Shown here one piece after another: positions 18,073 through 27,264 of a DNA stretch of 64,000 nt. Source of the stretch: CAZEPJ01 sp964514105 (lineage in GTDB: Bacteria; Desulfobacterota; Desulfocorpusculales; Desulfocorpusculum). Under the pieces are notes generated by a model. That model made no database searches. It was not told the DNA's origin and saw only the letters and a list, made by a program, of their open reading frames with translations. How positions within the stretch are numbered: the first letter of the stretch is position 1; the number at the start of each line of letters is the position of its first letter. The position numbers were made by a program, and so were the translations under genes. The stretch lies in assembly GCA_964514105.1 (NCBI GenBank), contig CAZEPJ010000006.1, positions 1 through 64,000 on the forward strand. The letters are read 5' to 3'.

Positions 18073-19364
18073 GGAGAGCGCCCCAACAGAGAGCCGAGCA
18101 GGTCCGCGGTGCAATCCGCCGCCCCCCGATGGCGGAGCAAACAGACCTTGGCCCTCTCTCCCATGGCCTCGCCCAAGTCGGGTGAACCCAACAAATCCGC
18201 CATTCGGTCAGCCAGGGTCTCCCCGGAGACCACCCACGCACCTCCCTCCTCCACGAGCGACGATGCGATCTCTCGGAAGTTCTCCATATGCGGGCCGAAA
18301 AGCACCGGACGGCCGTGGGCCGCCGGCTCCAGGGGGTTGTGGCCCCCCCGGGGGACCAGGCTCCCGCCCACAAAGGCGGCCTGCCCCACGCCGTATACCT
18401 CTGCCAGTTCCCCGACGGTGTCCAGGAGGATAACCTCGGGAAGCGGTGACGGAGGCGCACCCGTGCCCGCGACGCTTCGCCTCACGGCCGTCATCCCCCA
18501 ACGGTGCACCAGATGCGCCACCTCATCGAACCGTTCCGGAGCCCGGGGGGCCAGGACCAGCTGCAGATCCCCGAATCGCCCCCGCAGCCGGCCATGGGCC
18601 GCCAGGACGATTTCCTCTTCCCCGGGATGGGTGCTCCCGGCGACCCACATTCGCCCATTGGCAGGCAGGCCCAGCCTTTCCCGCCATTCACTCCCATCGA
18701 CCGCCTGGGGAAGCCGCTGGTCGAACTTGAGGTTGCCCGTGACCCGGATCCGGTCCTCTGCGGCACCCATGGCTCGCAGCCGGCGGGCCATCTCCGGGGA
18801 CTGCACGCACAGCATGTCGAAGCACGAAAGGACGGGCCGGAACACAAACCGAAACCGACGGTACCAGGCGAAGGAACCGTCCGAGATCCGGCCGTTGACC
18901 AGTGCGATGGGAACGCCGTGTCGGTGCAGGCGCCAGATGCAGTTGGGCCAGATCTCCGTCTCTGTGGTGACGAACAGACCGGGGCGCAGCGCGCGGATCA
19001 CGCGATCCATGAGCCATGGGAGATCGTACGGGAAATAGAAGACCCCCGTTGCTTCGGGCACCTTGGCCCGCGCCGTGGCCTGGCCTGTCCCTGTCACCGT
19101 GGAGATCCAGAGCGGCCGCTGGGGGAACGCCCCCGCCAGGGCCCGCACCAGCGGAAGGGAGGCCATGACCTCCCCGACCGAGACCGCGTGATACCAGACG
19201 GGAGATGATCTGTTCCCTCTGACGGCATCCAGCCGGCCGGACGCTTTCTGGAGGAAGCCCGCCCGATGCTTGGGTTTGGACGCGAGCAAGGCCGACCAGA
19301 TCGGCACCGTGCTCAGCAACCCGAGAACGAGCAGGGTATTGTACACGTGGGTCAGGGCATTCAC
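18063..19364 (-). CDS. waaA: 3-deoxy-D-manno-octulosonic acid (Kdo) transferase
   Basis: Adds Kdo to lipid IVA on the cytosolic face of the inner membrane. The 433-residue GT30 protein has an N-terminal membrane anchor (about residues 5-25). The catalytic-glutamate region is in WYHAVSVGEVMAS. Other markers are TVTGTGQATA, FVTTETEIWPNCIW, VNGRISDGSF, VTGNLKFD, and FVGGSLVPRGGHNPLEPAAHGRPVLFG in two parts. The start overlaps the acyltransferase gene downstream at its other end by four bases. Mono- or bifunctional Kdo transfer cannot be told from sequence. Confidence 0.93.
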   Translation of the reverse strand: MNALTHVYNTLLVLGLLSTVPIWSALLASKPKHRAGFLQKASGRLDAVRGNRSSPVWYHAVSVGEVMASLPLVRALAGAFPQRPLWISTVTGTGQATARAKVPEATGVFYFPYDLPWLMDRVIRALRPGLFVTTETEIWPNCIWRLHRHGVPIALVNGRISDGSFAWYRRFRFVFRPVLSCFDMLCVQSPEMARRLRAMGAAEDRIRVTGNLKFDQRLPQAVDGSEWRERLGLPANGRMWVAGSTHPGEEEIVLAAHGRLRGRFGDLQLVLAPRAPERFDEVAHLVHRWGMTAVRRSVAGTGAPPSPLPEVILLDTVGELAEVYGVGQAAFVGGSLVPRGGHNPLEPAAHGRPVLFGPHMENFREIASSLVEEGGAWVVSGETLADRMADLLGSPDLGEAMGERAKVCLLRHRGAADCTADLLGSLLGRSPWG

Positions 19365-20029
19365 CGGCTTCCTCCGGCATGCGGAGGGGTGAAGAACCCA
19401 TCGGCCCAGTCGGTCATGCGGCGCAATGTGGCCTCAAGCCGCACGCGGGCCGCCTCCCTTTCGGGCCCCCCGGCACCCCCCGAGATGAACTGCGGGGAGC
19501 CCCAGATGAAGACCCCCCTCGTGAACGGGCGGGGGATGACGAACCCGTCCCAGCTGGGGCACTCGAATCGGTGCGCGGTGCTGTAGGTGACGGGCAACAC
19601 GGCAAGTCCCGTTCGCCGGGCCAATTCAATCACCCCGGCCTGCACCTGGTAGCGGGGCCCGCGGGGGCCGTCCGGAGTGATCACGATATCCCACCCCTGT
19701 TCGACGCTTCTGAGCAGGTCCCGAAAGGCCTCCACACCCCGGCGCCGGGTGGAGCCCCGCACGGTCCCGAAGTCGAACCGCGCCATCACCCGGGCGATGA
19801 GTTCCCCGTCCGCGTGGCGGCTGATGAGGATCTTCAGGCCCCGTCCCCGGTAGAAGAAGGGGGCCATGAGCATGCGGTTGTGCCAGAAGACGAGAATGAC
19901 CCGCCCACCGCCAGCCCACAGGGATCGGGCCGGCTGGGGGTTCAATTCCACCCACCGGATGGTCGACTCCAGCAGCCGCATGAAGCCGTAAATGACCGGG
20001 GGGGCACTTCGGAGTATCCATGGGCGCAT
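19361..20029 (-). CDS. Lysophospholipid acyltransferase-like protein (DUF374/LPLAT)
   Basis: A 222-residue LPLAT-fold protein in the place where lipid A late acyltransferases (LpxL/LpxM) are usually found. The histidine motif is VILVFWHNRMLMAPF, in which an HN replaces the classical HX4D spacing, as in other DUF374 proteins. It also has RGSTRRRGVEAFRDLL and the acceptor-binding VITPDGPRGPRYQVQAG. I infer acylation of a lipid A precursor from context between waaA and msbA. The start is uncertain: the ATG at 20029 matches where family similarity begins, while an ATG at 20068 and a TTG at 20104 are in frame. Confidence 0.8.
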   Translation of the reverse strand: MRPWILRSAPPVIYGFMRLLESTIRWVELNPQPARSLWAGGGRVILVFWHNRMLMAPFFYRGRGLKILISRHADGELIARVMARFDFGTVRGSTRRRGVEAFRDLLRSVEQGWDIVITPDGPRGPRYQVQAGVIELARRTGLAVLPVTYSTAHRFECPSWDGFVIPRPFTRGVFIWGSPQFISGGAGGPEREAARVRLEATLRRMTDWADGFFTPPHAGGSR

Positions 20030-20110
20030 GGCTGTTGTGGGCCTTTGCTCCGGCACCTCTCCCCGCATGTTCGCGCGGCGGGCCGGGGCGTCTGGAGCGA
20101 CCAAACCGCG

Positions 20111-21835
20111 TCAAGCGTCTCCGACGGCCTGAAGCTGGTACAGTCGGTAGTATTCCCCCCGTCGGGACATGAGTTCTTCGTGAGAGCCCATCTCCACCAG
20201 TTCCCCCCGCCGCAGGACCACGATGCGATCGGCCTGGCGGACCGTGGAAAGCCGATGGGCGATGACCAGCACGGTCCGCCCCGCCATGAGGACCTCCAGG
20301 GCCCTCTGCACCTCGTCCTCGGACTCCGAGTCCAGGGATGAGGTGGCCTCATCCAGAATGAGGATGGGCGCATCTTTGAGCAGGGCCCGGGCGATGCAGA
20401 GCCGTTGCCGCTGGCCGCCCGAGAGCTTCACCCCGCCCTCGCCGACCACCGTGTCGTACCCCTGGGGCATGGCCCGGATGAATCCGTCGGCGAAGGCCGC
20501 CCGAGCCGCCCGTTCGATCTCCTCCTGGGTGGCCCCGGGTCGGCCGTACGCGATGTTGTCCCGCGCGGACTCGTTGAAGAGCAAGCTTTGCTGGGTGACC
20601 AGCGCGATCTGGCCCCGCAGGGAACCCACGGTGGCGTCCCGCACATCCACGCCATCGAGCAGGATGGCCCCTTCCGTGACGTCGAAGAAGCGGGGTATGA
20701 GGTGAGCAAGGGTCGTCTTGCCTCCACCGCTTTCCCCCACCAGGGCCACTACCTCTCCCTTGCGAATCTCCAGATCGATCTGCTTGAGCACCGGGGTCTG
20801 CTCGTACCGAAATCCAACGCCGCGGAACACAATGCCCTGCTGGATGGTTCCCAGCGCCCGTGCCCCTGGCCGATCCCGGATCTCCGGCTCCTCGTCCAGC
20901 ACCTGGAAGACCCGCTCGGCCGCGGCCATCCCCTCCTGAACCAGGAGGTTCAGCTTGTTGAGCCGTTTGATGGGTTCGTAGAGCATCCCCAGTGCGGCGA
21001 TGAAAGAGAAGAACGCCCCCGCGGTCATCTGGTCGTGAAGCACGCGGTAGCCTCCCACGTAGATGGCAGCGGCGGCCCCGACGCCTCCGAGCGCCTCCAT
21101 CATGGGGGAGGAGAGGGCGCGGACGCGGTACCGCTTCATGAGCGTCCGAAAGAGCCCATGGTTTTCCCTCGAGAACCGGGCCTTCTCGTGCTCCTCCTGG
21201 CAGAAGGACTTCACGATCGCCTGGCCCGCGAGGGTCTCGTGGAGGATCGTGGTCAGAGAACCCATTTGGACCTGAGACTTGCGGCTGAAGCGCCGGATCC
21301 GCCTTCCGAAACGGGCCAGGGGGAGAACGGCCCAGGGGAAGATGAACAGGGCAATGACGGCCAGGAGCCAGTCGTTGTAAAACACGACGGCCACCAGGGC
21401 CACGATGGTGAACACGTCCTTGAGGAGGCCCGTCACCCCGTCGCTCACGGTGCCATGCAGGAGGGCGATGTCGTTGGTGATTCGGGAGATCAGGATGCCT
21501 GTAGGGTGCCGGTGGAAGAAGGAGAGGGAGAGGTCCTGGAGATGATGGTAGACCCGATCCCGCAGGTCGGTGATGACCCGCTGCCCCACGTACGCCATCA
21601 GATAGGACTGGCCGTAATCGGCCAGGCCTTTACCCAAGCTGACCAGCAGGATAGCCACGGGAAGGATCTGGAGCATGGCCATGTCCTGCCCCACGAAGAT
21701 GCGGTCCACCACGGGCTTGACCAGCCATGCCAGCGCTCCGGACAGGGCCGAATAGGCCACCATGCAGGCCATGGCTGCGGCCAGCCGGTTGATATAAGGC
21801 CTGACAAACCCCAGGAGTCTCAGGTAGTTGGTCAT
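20111..21835 (-). CDS. msbA: Lipid A/LPS core flippase, MsbA-type ABC exporter
   Basis: Flips core-lipid A across the inner membrane using ATP. The 574-residue half-transporter has an N-terminal six-helix ABC exporter domain (about 1-310, coupling segment HRHPTGILISRITND). The C-terminal nucleotide-binding domain has Walker A GESGGGKTT, a Q-loop, the signature LSGGQRQR, Walker B ILILDEATSSLD and the switch histidine in VIAHRLST. Its position between lpxB and the acyltransferase supports the MsbA assignment over a general exporter. It overlaps lpxB by four bases. Confidence 0.92.
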   Translation of the reverse strand: MTNYLRLLGFVRPYINRLAAAMACMVAYSALSGALAWLVKPVVDRIFVGQDMAMLQILPVAILLVSLGKGLADYGQSYLMAYVGQRVITDLRDRVYHHLQDLSLSFFHRHPTGILISRITNDIALLHGTVSDGVTGLLKDVFTIVALVAVVFYNDWLLAVIALFIFPWAVLPLARFGRRIRRFSRKSQVQMGSLTTILHETLAGQAIVKSFCQEEHEKARFSRENHGLFRTLMKRYRVRALSSPMMEALGGVGAAAAIYVGGYRVLHDQMTAGAFFSFIAALGMLYEPIKRLNKLNLLVQEGMAAAERVFQVLDEEPEIRDRPGARALGTIQQGIVFRGVGFRYEQTPVLKQIDLEIRKGEVVALVGESGGGKTTLAHLIPRFFDVTEGAILLDGVDVRDATVGSLRGQIALVTQQSLLFNESARDNIAYGRPGATQEEIERAARAAFADGFIRAMPQGYDTVVGEGGVKLSGGQRQRLCIARALLKDAPILILDEATSSLDSESEDEVQRALEVLMAGRTVLVIAHRLSTVRQADRIVVLRRGELVEMGSHEELMSRRGEYYRLYQLQAVGDA

Positions 21836-23019
21836 CTCCCCGTCACGTCGACCCCGCCGTGCGCCGGGCCGATCATCTCCAACACCATGGCCGCCGCGCC
21901 CTGGCTCGCCCTCTGGTGGCCCAGTCGCGCCTTGACGCCGCGCAGGCCCCGGATCATGCGTCGCCGGTCCCCCTCGTCCCGCCAGAGGCGAACGATCTCC
22001 CCGCAGATGGCCTCGGGGGTCAGCGCCCCCTGAAGTAGCTCGGGGACGACCTCCTCCCCGGCCAGGATGTTCACCAGGGCGATATGCGGCACCTTCACGA
22101 GGAGCCGCCCCAAAAGATAACTGATCCAGGAGGCCCGATACACCACCACCATGGGGACCTCCAGCAGAGCGGTCTCCAAGGTCGCCGTGCCCGACGCCAC
22201 CACCACCACCCTGGAAGCCCCGATGACGCGGTGGGCCTGCCCTTCCACCACCCGGACAGGGATCCCCGAGGCCCGTACGGCCGCCGCCGCCTCTTCCTTG
22301 GACACCAGCGAGGAAAGGGCGACCACGGGCTGGATCTCCGGGATCACGGCCATGGCTCGTCTGGCCCCCTCCAACATGACCGGCAGGATGCTCTCCACTT
22401 CCCGAGGCCGGCTCCCGGGGAGCAGCCCCAGGACGCCGGCCCCTGCGGGCAGTCCCAGGGATGCCAGGGCAATGGGGGCAGATGTCCCGGTGTCCACCTG
22501 CTCCAGGAGCGGATGGCCCACATACCTGGCGCGGATCCCCGCCCGCCGCAGCAATGGCTCCTCGAAGGGGAGGATCACGGCCATCCGGTCGAGCAGCCTG
22601 GCCATGAGGCGAAGCCTCCCCCTTCGCCAGGCCCAGACCTGGGGCGAGATGTAGTACAGGATGGGAATCCCGCGCCGGCGCACCGCACGGGCCAGCCAGA
22701 GGTTGAAGTCCGGAAAATCGATGAGGATGCAGAGGGCCGGGGGGGCCTGGGTTATGGCCCGCAGCAGCGTGCGGCGGGCCTGGAGGATGGCCGCCATGTG
22801 GGACAGGACCTCGACGATCCCGACCACGGCCACCCGCCGCATGTCCACTAGGAGTTCCACGCCTGCGCGGGCCATATGATCCCCGCCCATCCCCCAGAGC
22901 CGGACCCCTGGCAGGGCCGCCTTCACGGCATCGGCCAGATCCGCGCCGTGGCGATCGCCCGAGGGCTCCCCCGCCACCATCAGGATGGCCCGAGCGGATC
23001 CTCCTCCCTCCTCACCCAT
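21832..23019 (-). CDS. lpxB: Lipid-A-disaccharide synthase
   Basis: Condenses UDP-2,3-diacylglucosamine with lipid X to give the lipid A disaccharide. The 395-residue GT19 protein starts ILMVAGEPSGDRHGADLADAV. It carries LWGMGGDHMARAGVELLVDM, CILIDFPDFNLWLA, YYISPQVWAWRRGR, LPFEEPLLRRAG, YVGHPLLEQV and LGLLPGSRPREVE. The C-terminal region has VVASGTATLETALLEVPMVVVYR, which holds the nucleotide site. The ATG at 23019 overlaps the last bases of the Gfo/Idh gene. The frame extends upstream only inside that neighbour. Confidence 0.95.
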   Translation of the reverse strand: MGEEGGGSARAILMVAGEPSGDRHGADLADAVKAALPGVRLWGMGGDHMARAGVELLVDMRRVAVVGIVEVLSHMAAILQARRTLLRAITQAPPALCILIDFPDFNLWLARAVRRRGIPILYYISPQVWAWRRGRLRLMARLLDRMAVILPFEEPLLRRAGIRARYVGHPLLEQVDTGTSAPIALASLGLPAGAGVLGLLPGSRPREVESILPVMLEGARRAMAVIPEIQPVVALSSLVSKEEAAAAVRASGIPVRVVEGQAHRVIGASRVVVVASGTATLETALLEVPMVVVYRASWISYLLGRLLVKVPHIALVNILAGEEVVPELLQGALTPEAICGEIVRLWRDEGDRRRMIRGLRGVKARLGHQRASQGAAAMVLEMIGPAHGGVDVTGR

Positions 23020-23998
23020 GGCCACCCCTGCCCCCGAGCAGATCCCGAAGGCCTTCGGGAAGGGTCTCCTCGATGCTGGCGATGACCCGCAAGGCCACCT
23101 GCAGGCATCGGAGCCCCATCTCTCCGTCCACCACCGGCCTCCCCTCCCCTCTGGCGGCGTGGATGAAGGATCGCACCTCGTCCAGGAGGGTGTCCCGCTC
23201 CTCCACCTCGAGGCGCCCGCCAACGATCCGCGGCATGTCTCGACCCGGCTCGGCCGGCAGCCGTCGGTACTCCACGACCTCCCGCTTGCCGCAGTCCACC
23301 GACAGGTACGAGTCGGGCTGAAATACGCGGATCTTTCGGAGGCTCTTGGCCGAAACCCGGCTTGCGGTGACATTGGCCACGCAGCCATCGTCGAAGCGGA
23401 ATCGGGCGTTGACGATGTCGTATGTGGGGGTGAGCACCGGCACGCCCACGGCGTCGACCTGGATGATCTCCCCCTTGTGGAATTCCAGCAGGAGGTCGAT
23501 GTCGTGGATCATCAGATCCAGCACCACATCCACGTCCGCACCTCGCCCTGGGAACGGGCTGATGCGATGGATCTCCAAAAACAGCGGGGCGCGAAGCCGC
23601 GTTCGCAGGGCCGTGATGGTGGGGTTGAAGCGTTCCACGTGCCCCACCTGCAGGACGACCCCGCAGCCCCTGGCCGTCTTCACCATGGCCTCGGCCTCCT
23701 CCATACGGGCCGCGATGGGTTTCTCCACCAGGACATGGATCCCCTGCCTCAGCAGCTTCGTGACCACGGCTGCGTGCTCGGTTGTGGGGACGGCGACGGT
23801 GACCGCATCCACGCGCCCGAACAGGTCCTCCAACCGATCCAGAGGCTCGACGCCCACCTCTCGGGCCACTTCCCGGGCCCTCTCGGGCCGGATATCCACG
23901 ACCCCCATGAGATCCACCTCCGGGATCTCCCGGTACTTCAGGGCGTGAAAGCGCCCCAGATGCCCCACCCCCACCACGGCGGCCCTGGTCCTAGACAT
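23012..23998 (-). CDS. Gfo/Idh/MocA family NAD(P)-dependent oxidoreductase
   Basis: A 328-residue oxidoreductase. It begins AAVVGVGHLGRFHALKYREI (Rossmann fold) and has the family's conserved EKPIAARMEEAEAMV with the catalytic lysine. VLQVGHVERFNPTI follows, and the C-terminal domain has DLMIHDIDLLLEF with the active-site histidine. It lies between lpxI and lpxB and overlaps both, so it is probably involved in making or modifying the UDP-sugar precursor or a core sugar. GnnA, the UDP-GlcNAc 3-oxidase for amide-linked lipid A, is a member of this superfamily. No GnnB-type aminotransferase is adjacent, so I do not assign that role. Confidence 0.82.
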   Translation of the reverse strand: MSRTRAAVVGVGHLGRFHALKYREIPEVDLMGVVDIRPERAREVAREVGVEPLDRLEDLFGRVDAVTVAVPTTEHAAVVTKLLRQGIHVLVEKPIAARMEEAEAMVKTARGCGVVLQVGHVERFNPTITALRTRLRAPLFLEIHRISPFPGRGADVDVVLDLMIHDIDLLLEFHKGEIIQVDAVGVPVLTPTYDIVNARFRFDDGCVANVTASRVSAKSLRKIRVFQPDSYLSVDCGKREVVEYRRLPAEPGRDMPRIVGGRLEVEERDTLLDEVRSFIHAARGEGRPVVDGEMGLRCLQVALRVIASIEETLPEGLRDLLGGRGGHG

Positions 23999-24848
23999 GA
24001 GGAGCCTCCCGCCCCCATCCGAGGAGGCATATCTCCATCCGGGCGGCCGTCTCGATCATCTCGTGGCCATCAAGCAGGAGCGTGTTGCCCGCCTCCAGGG
24101 CCAGCACCTTGGCCCCCACCCTCTCCATGCTCCGGAGGGTCCCCGATCCCACCGCGGGAACATCGAACCGCAGGTCCTGGCGAGGCTTGCTCCCTTTGAC
24201 GACCACAGCCCCTCCGCCCCCCAGCTCTCCCCCGCGGACGATGGCCTCATCCGTCCCCTCCACGGCCTCCACCGCCAGGATGACCCCCTCCTTGACCACC
24301 ACCGTCTGCCCGATATCCAGCGGCCCCACCTGATTGAGGACCCCGATGCCCAGCCGCACGTCGGCCATCTGCTGCAAAGTAGGCTCCGCCGCCGCCAGGA
24401 CCCCCCGGGGTGCCAGCCGAGACGCCAACAGGTCCCTGGAGCTCAGGACCCGCATCCCCTCGGCCTCCAGCTCTGCCGCCAGCGCCCCCAGAAGGCTGTC
24501 GTCCCCGCGACCCCAGAGGCGCTGCAGCAGTTTGAGGGCCCGGCCGTCGAGCCGCAGGTCTTTGAGGGATCTCCGCTTGTCGATACCCCCGATCATGACC
24601 ACCTCTTGCACGTTGCCCCGCCTCAGGCCATGGATGAGGGCCTCCAGCTCCCCCACGCCCACCCAGTGCATTCGCTGCACCAGCTCCTCCAGCTCCGGTC
24701 GGGTCTCCCCCACATGGCCCACGGCCACCACGGCCACTCCCCTGGCCCGAGCCTCCGTTGCCACGAGCACCGGCAGGGGGCCGTTGCCTGCGATGAGGCC
24801 CAGAGGCAGCCCCCGGGCGATCAGCGACGACCAGATGGAGACATGCAT
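23991..24848 (-). CDS. lpxI: UDP-2,3-diacylglucosamine pyrophosphatase, LpxI type
   Basis: Hydrolyses UDP-2,3-diacylglucosamine to lipid X; LpxI replaces LpxH in many alpha- and deltaproteobacteria. The 285-residue protein has PLGLIAGNGPLPVLVATEARARG, WVGVGELEALI, MIGGIDKRRSL and GIGVLNQVGPLDIGQTVVVKEG. The catalytic-domain markers VEAVEGTDEAI and VVKGSKPRQDLRFDVPAVG are also present. I chose the ATG at 24848. The longer frame reaching 24983 holds no family sequence. The 135 bp to lpxA contains no other gene. No lpxH is visible in the window. Confidence 0.92.
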   Translation of the reverse strand: MHVSIWSSLIARGLPLGLIAGNGPLPVLVATEARARGVAVVAVGHVGETRPELEELVQRMHWVGVGELEALIHGLRRGNVQEVVMIGGIDKRRSLKDLRLDGRALKLLQRLWGRGDDSLLGALAAELEAEGMRVLSSRDLLASRLAPRGVLAAAEPTLQQMADVRLGIGVLNQVGPLDIGQTVVVKEGVILAVEAVEGTDEAIVRGGELGGGGAVVVKGSKPRQDLRFDVPAVGSGTLRSMERVGAKVLALEAGNTLLLDGHEMIETAARMEICLLGWGREAPHV

Positions 24849-24983
24849 GGCTCTGACGCCCCCGCGGCTTGCGGGTCCCCGGCGGTCAGCGATCCGCCAC
24901 GTCCTCCCCCGGGGCTGGGCCTGGTTGCGCGGCTCCGTGCCCGCGGCAGGAGAGGCACAGCAGGTCAGAGGTGCCGTCGGCAA

Positions 24984-25754
24984 TCAACGGCAGACGCCCC
25001 GCCGGGATTCCCCGATGAATCGAAGCAGGTTTTCCACTTCCGCGCACGCCGGGACCTCCTGGCGCACCTGCTCCACGGCCTTCTGAAGGTTGGTTCTGGA
25101 TCCAAAGAGGATGCGGTAGGCCTTCTTCAAGGCCTGGATGGAGGCGGGTGCAAACCCGTGACGGCGCAGACCTACTATGTTGAGCCCGTAGAGACGCGCC
25201 CGCGCCCCCGAAGCCAGGGTGTATGGAGGGATATCCCTCGCGATGCCGGTCATTCCACCCACCATGGCATAGGCGCCGATGCGGACGAACTGATGGATCG
25301 CCACCAGCCCGCCGATGATGGCGTGGTCCTGGATCTCGATGTGTCCGGCCAAGGTGGATCCGTTGGCCATGATCACATGGTTGCCGATCACGCAATCGTG
25401 GGCCACATGGCTGTAGTGCATCAGAAAGCTGTCCGAGCCGATGACGGTGCGGCCTCCCCCCTCGGCGGTCCCCCGATGAACGGTCACGAACTCCCGGAAG
25501 ACGTTCCTCGCCCCGATTACCAGCTCGCTGCGCTCTCCCTTGTACTTCAGATCCTGGGGCGCAGCGCCAAGCACCGCAAAGGGATGGATCCGGTTCTCCT
25601 CGCCCAGCGTCGCCGGTCCCTCGATGCGGGCGTGGTCCCCCACACGAGTCCCCCGCCCGATGCGCACCCCGTCGCCGATGATGGCATACGCCCCCACCTC
25701 CACATCGGGCTCCAGTCGGGCGTTTGGGTGCACCATGGCCGTGGCATGAATCAT
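24984..25754 (-). CDS. lpxA: UDP-N-acetylglucosamine O-acyltransferase
   Basis: Catalyses the first step of lipid A synthesis, acyl transfer from acyl-ACP to the 3-OH of UDP-GlcNAc. The 256-residue protein is a left-handed beta-helix of hexapeptide repeats (about residues 1-185) with a helical C-terminal domain. Family marks are IHPFAVLGAAPQDLKYKGE and the catalytic histidine in LMHYSHVAHDCVIGN. GGLVAIHQFVRIGAYAMVGG and the nucleotide-site LNIVGLRRHGF follow. Acyl chain length is set by residues I cannot judge. It follows fabZ by 36 bp. Confidence 0.95.
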   Translation of the reverse strand: MIHATAMVHPNARLEPDVEVGAYAIIGDGVRIGRGTRVGDHARIEGPATLGEENRIHPFAVLGAAPQDLKYKGERSELVIGARNVFREFVTVHRGTAEGGGRTVIGSDSFLMHYSHVAHDCVIGNHVIMANGSTLAGHIEIQDHAIIGGLVAIHQFVRIGAYAMVGGMTGIARDIPPYTLASGARARLYGLNIVGLRRHGFAPASIQALKKAYRILFGSRTNLQKAVEQVRQEVPACAEVENLLRFIGESRRGVCR

Positions 25755-25790
25755 GGGTCCGTCACTCCTCAGGGCGCATCGACAGCCCTC

Positions 25791-26240
25791 TCACTCCACC
25801 ATGGCCATCAGTTCGGCCTCGGCGACCAGTTCACCCTCCACACGGCACTGGCACGAGAACTTCCACACCGTGCCCCGCCGGCGCAGCACCCGCGCCTCCA
25901 TCCGAACCTGATCTCCCGGTCTCACGACCTTTCGGAATCGAACCTTGTCGAACCCCAGGAAATAGACGTTCATGCCCCTGTATTCCTCCCCGTGGGAATG
26001 GAACACCAGGACCCCGGCGGCCTGCCCCATGGCCTCCACCAGGAGCACCCCGGGCATGACAGGGCGCTGGGGGAAGTGGCCCTGGAACTGCGGCTCGTTG
26101 ACGCTCACGTTCTTCAAACAGACGATCCGTTGCTCGGGCTCCAGCTCCAGCACCCGATCCACGAAAAGGAACGGATACGCGTGGGGAAGGGTCTGCATGA
26201 TCCTCTCGATGGAATACGCCTCATGGGGTTTTGCTTCCAT
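25791..26240 (-). CDS. fabZ: (3R)-hydroxyacyl-ACP dehydratase
   Basis: Dehydrates 3-hydroxyacyl-ACP in fatty acid elongation and competes with LpxA/LpxD for the same hydroxyacyl pool. The 149-residue hot-dog-fold protein has the catalytic histidine in GHFPQRPVMPGVLLVEAMGQ, and the glutamate in the same stretch. YPFLFVDRVLEL and FLGFDKVRFRKVVRPGDQ are also typical. Its ATG lies 20 bp inside lpxD, giving the common lpxD-fabZ-lpxA order. Confidence 0.96.
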   Translation of the reverse strand: MEAKPHEAYSIERIMQTLPHAYPFLFVDRVLELEPEQRIVCLKNVSVNEPQFQGHFPQRPVMPGVLLVEAMGQAAGVLVFHSHGEEYRGMNVYFLGFDKVRFRKVVRPGDQVRMEARVLRRRGTVWKFSCQCRVEGELVAEAELMAMVE

Positions 26241-27264
26241 GGATCTCCCGCTCCAGCGATTTCAATGCGCTCTCCACGGCCCGCAGTCGCCTGAGCAATT
26301 GGGGCAACCGGGAAAAGACCTGGGCGCTGCGCAGCCAGATGCGATGGGGTATGGCCGGTATGCCGCTCATCACCGACCCCGGCGGGATGTCCTGAGCCAC
26401 ACCCGACTTGGAAGCCACGAGGACCCCGTCGCCCAGTCGGAGGTGGTTGGCGACGCCTACCTGTCCGGCAAGTGTCACCCCCCGCCCCACCTCCACGCTC
26501 CCCGCAAGGCCGACCTGTCCCGCCAAAATCGAATCCTCGCCCACACGGACATTGTGGCCGATCTGGACGAGGTTGTCGATCTTCACCCCCCGCTGGATCC
26601 ACGTCGTCCCGAACGAGGCCCTGTCGATGGCGGCGTTGGCCCCGATCTCCACATCGTCGTCGATGAGAACCGTCCCCAGTTGGGGGATCTTCACCGACCG
26701 CGCCCCCTCGCGCGCGAAGCCGAACCCGTCGCTGCCGATGACCGCTCCCGCGTGCACGATGACCCGCCTGCCAAGCCGGCAGTGCGGGTAGAGCACCGCC
26801 CGGGGATAGAGGACAGTATCCTCCCCGATGACACACCCTTCCCCCACGCATACGCCGGGGAACAGGGTCACCCGGTCCCCGATCTGCGCATCTCGATCCA
26901 CCCACACCAGAGGGCCGATGCTCACGTCCACGCCCAGTCGGGCATCGGGATGCACCACCGCCGACGGGGAGACTCCCGGAAATGCGCAGGGCCCGGGATG
27001 AAAAAAGGCGGCCACCTTGGCGTATGCCAGGTAGGGATTCCCGACGACAATCTTGGGGAGTTGCCCGCCGATCTCCGGCCTGGAGACGATGACCGCCGAC
27101 GCCCGGGAGGCCTTGAGCCGCTCCTGGTGGCGAACATGGGCGATGAAGGTGATCTGGCCGGGCTCAGCCAGTTCCAGGGACGAGATCCCCGTGATCTCCA
27201 CGGCGGGGTCTCCCAGCACCTCGCCCCCGACGAGGTCCGCCAGATCCCTCAGGGAGACCGTCAC
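26221..27264 (-). CDS. lpxD: UDP-3-O-acylglucosamine N-acyltransferase
   Basis: Adds the N-linked hydroxyacyl chain to UDP-3-O-acylglucosamine. The 347-residue trimeric enzyme has an N-terminal uridine-binding domain (about 1-105, ending in the VAAFFHPGP segment). A long hexapeptide-repeat beta-helix follows. The catalytic region is the VIVHAGAVIGSDGFGFAREG stretch plus VQIGHNVRVGEDSILAGQVG, where the general-base histidine lies. A C-terminal coiled helix (VESALKSLEREIHGS) is typical. It overlaps skp by four bases and fabZ by 20. Confidence 0.95.
   Translation of the reverse strand: MTVSLRDLADLVGGEVLGDPAVEITGISSLELAEPGQITFIAHVRHQERLKASRASAVIVSRPEIGGQLPKIVVGNPYLAYAKVAAFFHPGPCAFPGVSPSAVVHPDARLGVDVSIGPLVWVDRDAQIGDRVTLFPGVCVGEGCVIGEDTVLYPRAVLYPHCRLGRRVIVHAGAVIGSDGFGFAREGARSVKIPQLGTVLIDDDVEIGANAAIDRASFGTTWIQRGVKIDNLVQIGHNVRVGEDSILAGQVGLAGSVEVGRGVTLAGQVGVANHLRLGDGVLVASKSGVAQDIPPGSVMSGIPAIPHRIWLRSAQVFSRLPQLLRRLRAVESALKSLEREIHGSKTP

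Noticed and set aside
16300..19038. Plus-strand open frame of 912 codons antisense to waaC, lpxK and waaA
   Set aside because: It is Pro/Arg/Ser-rich shadow sequence crossing three well-supported genes on the other strand.
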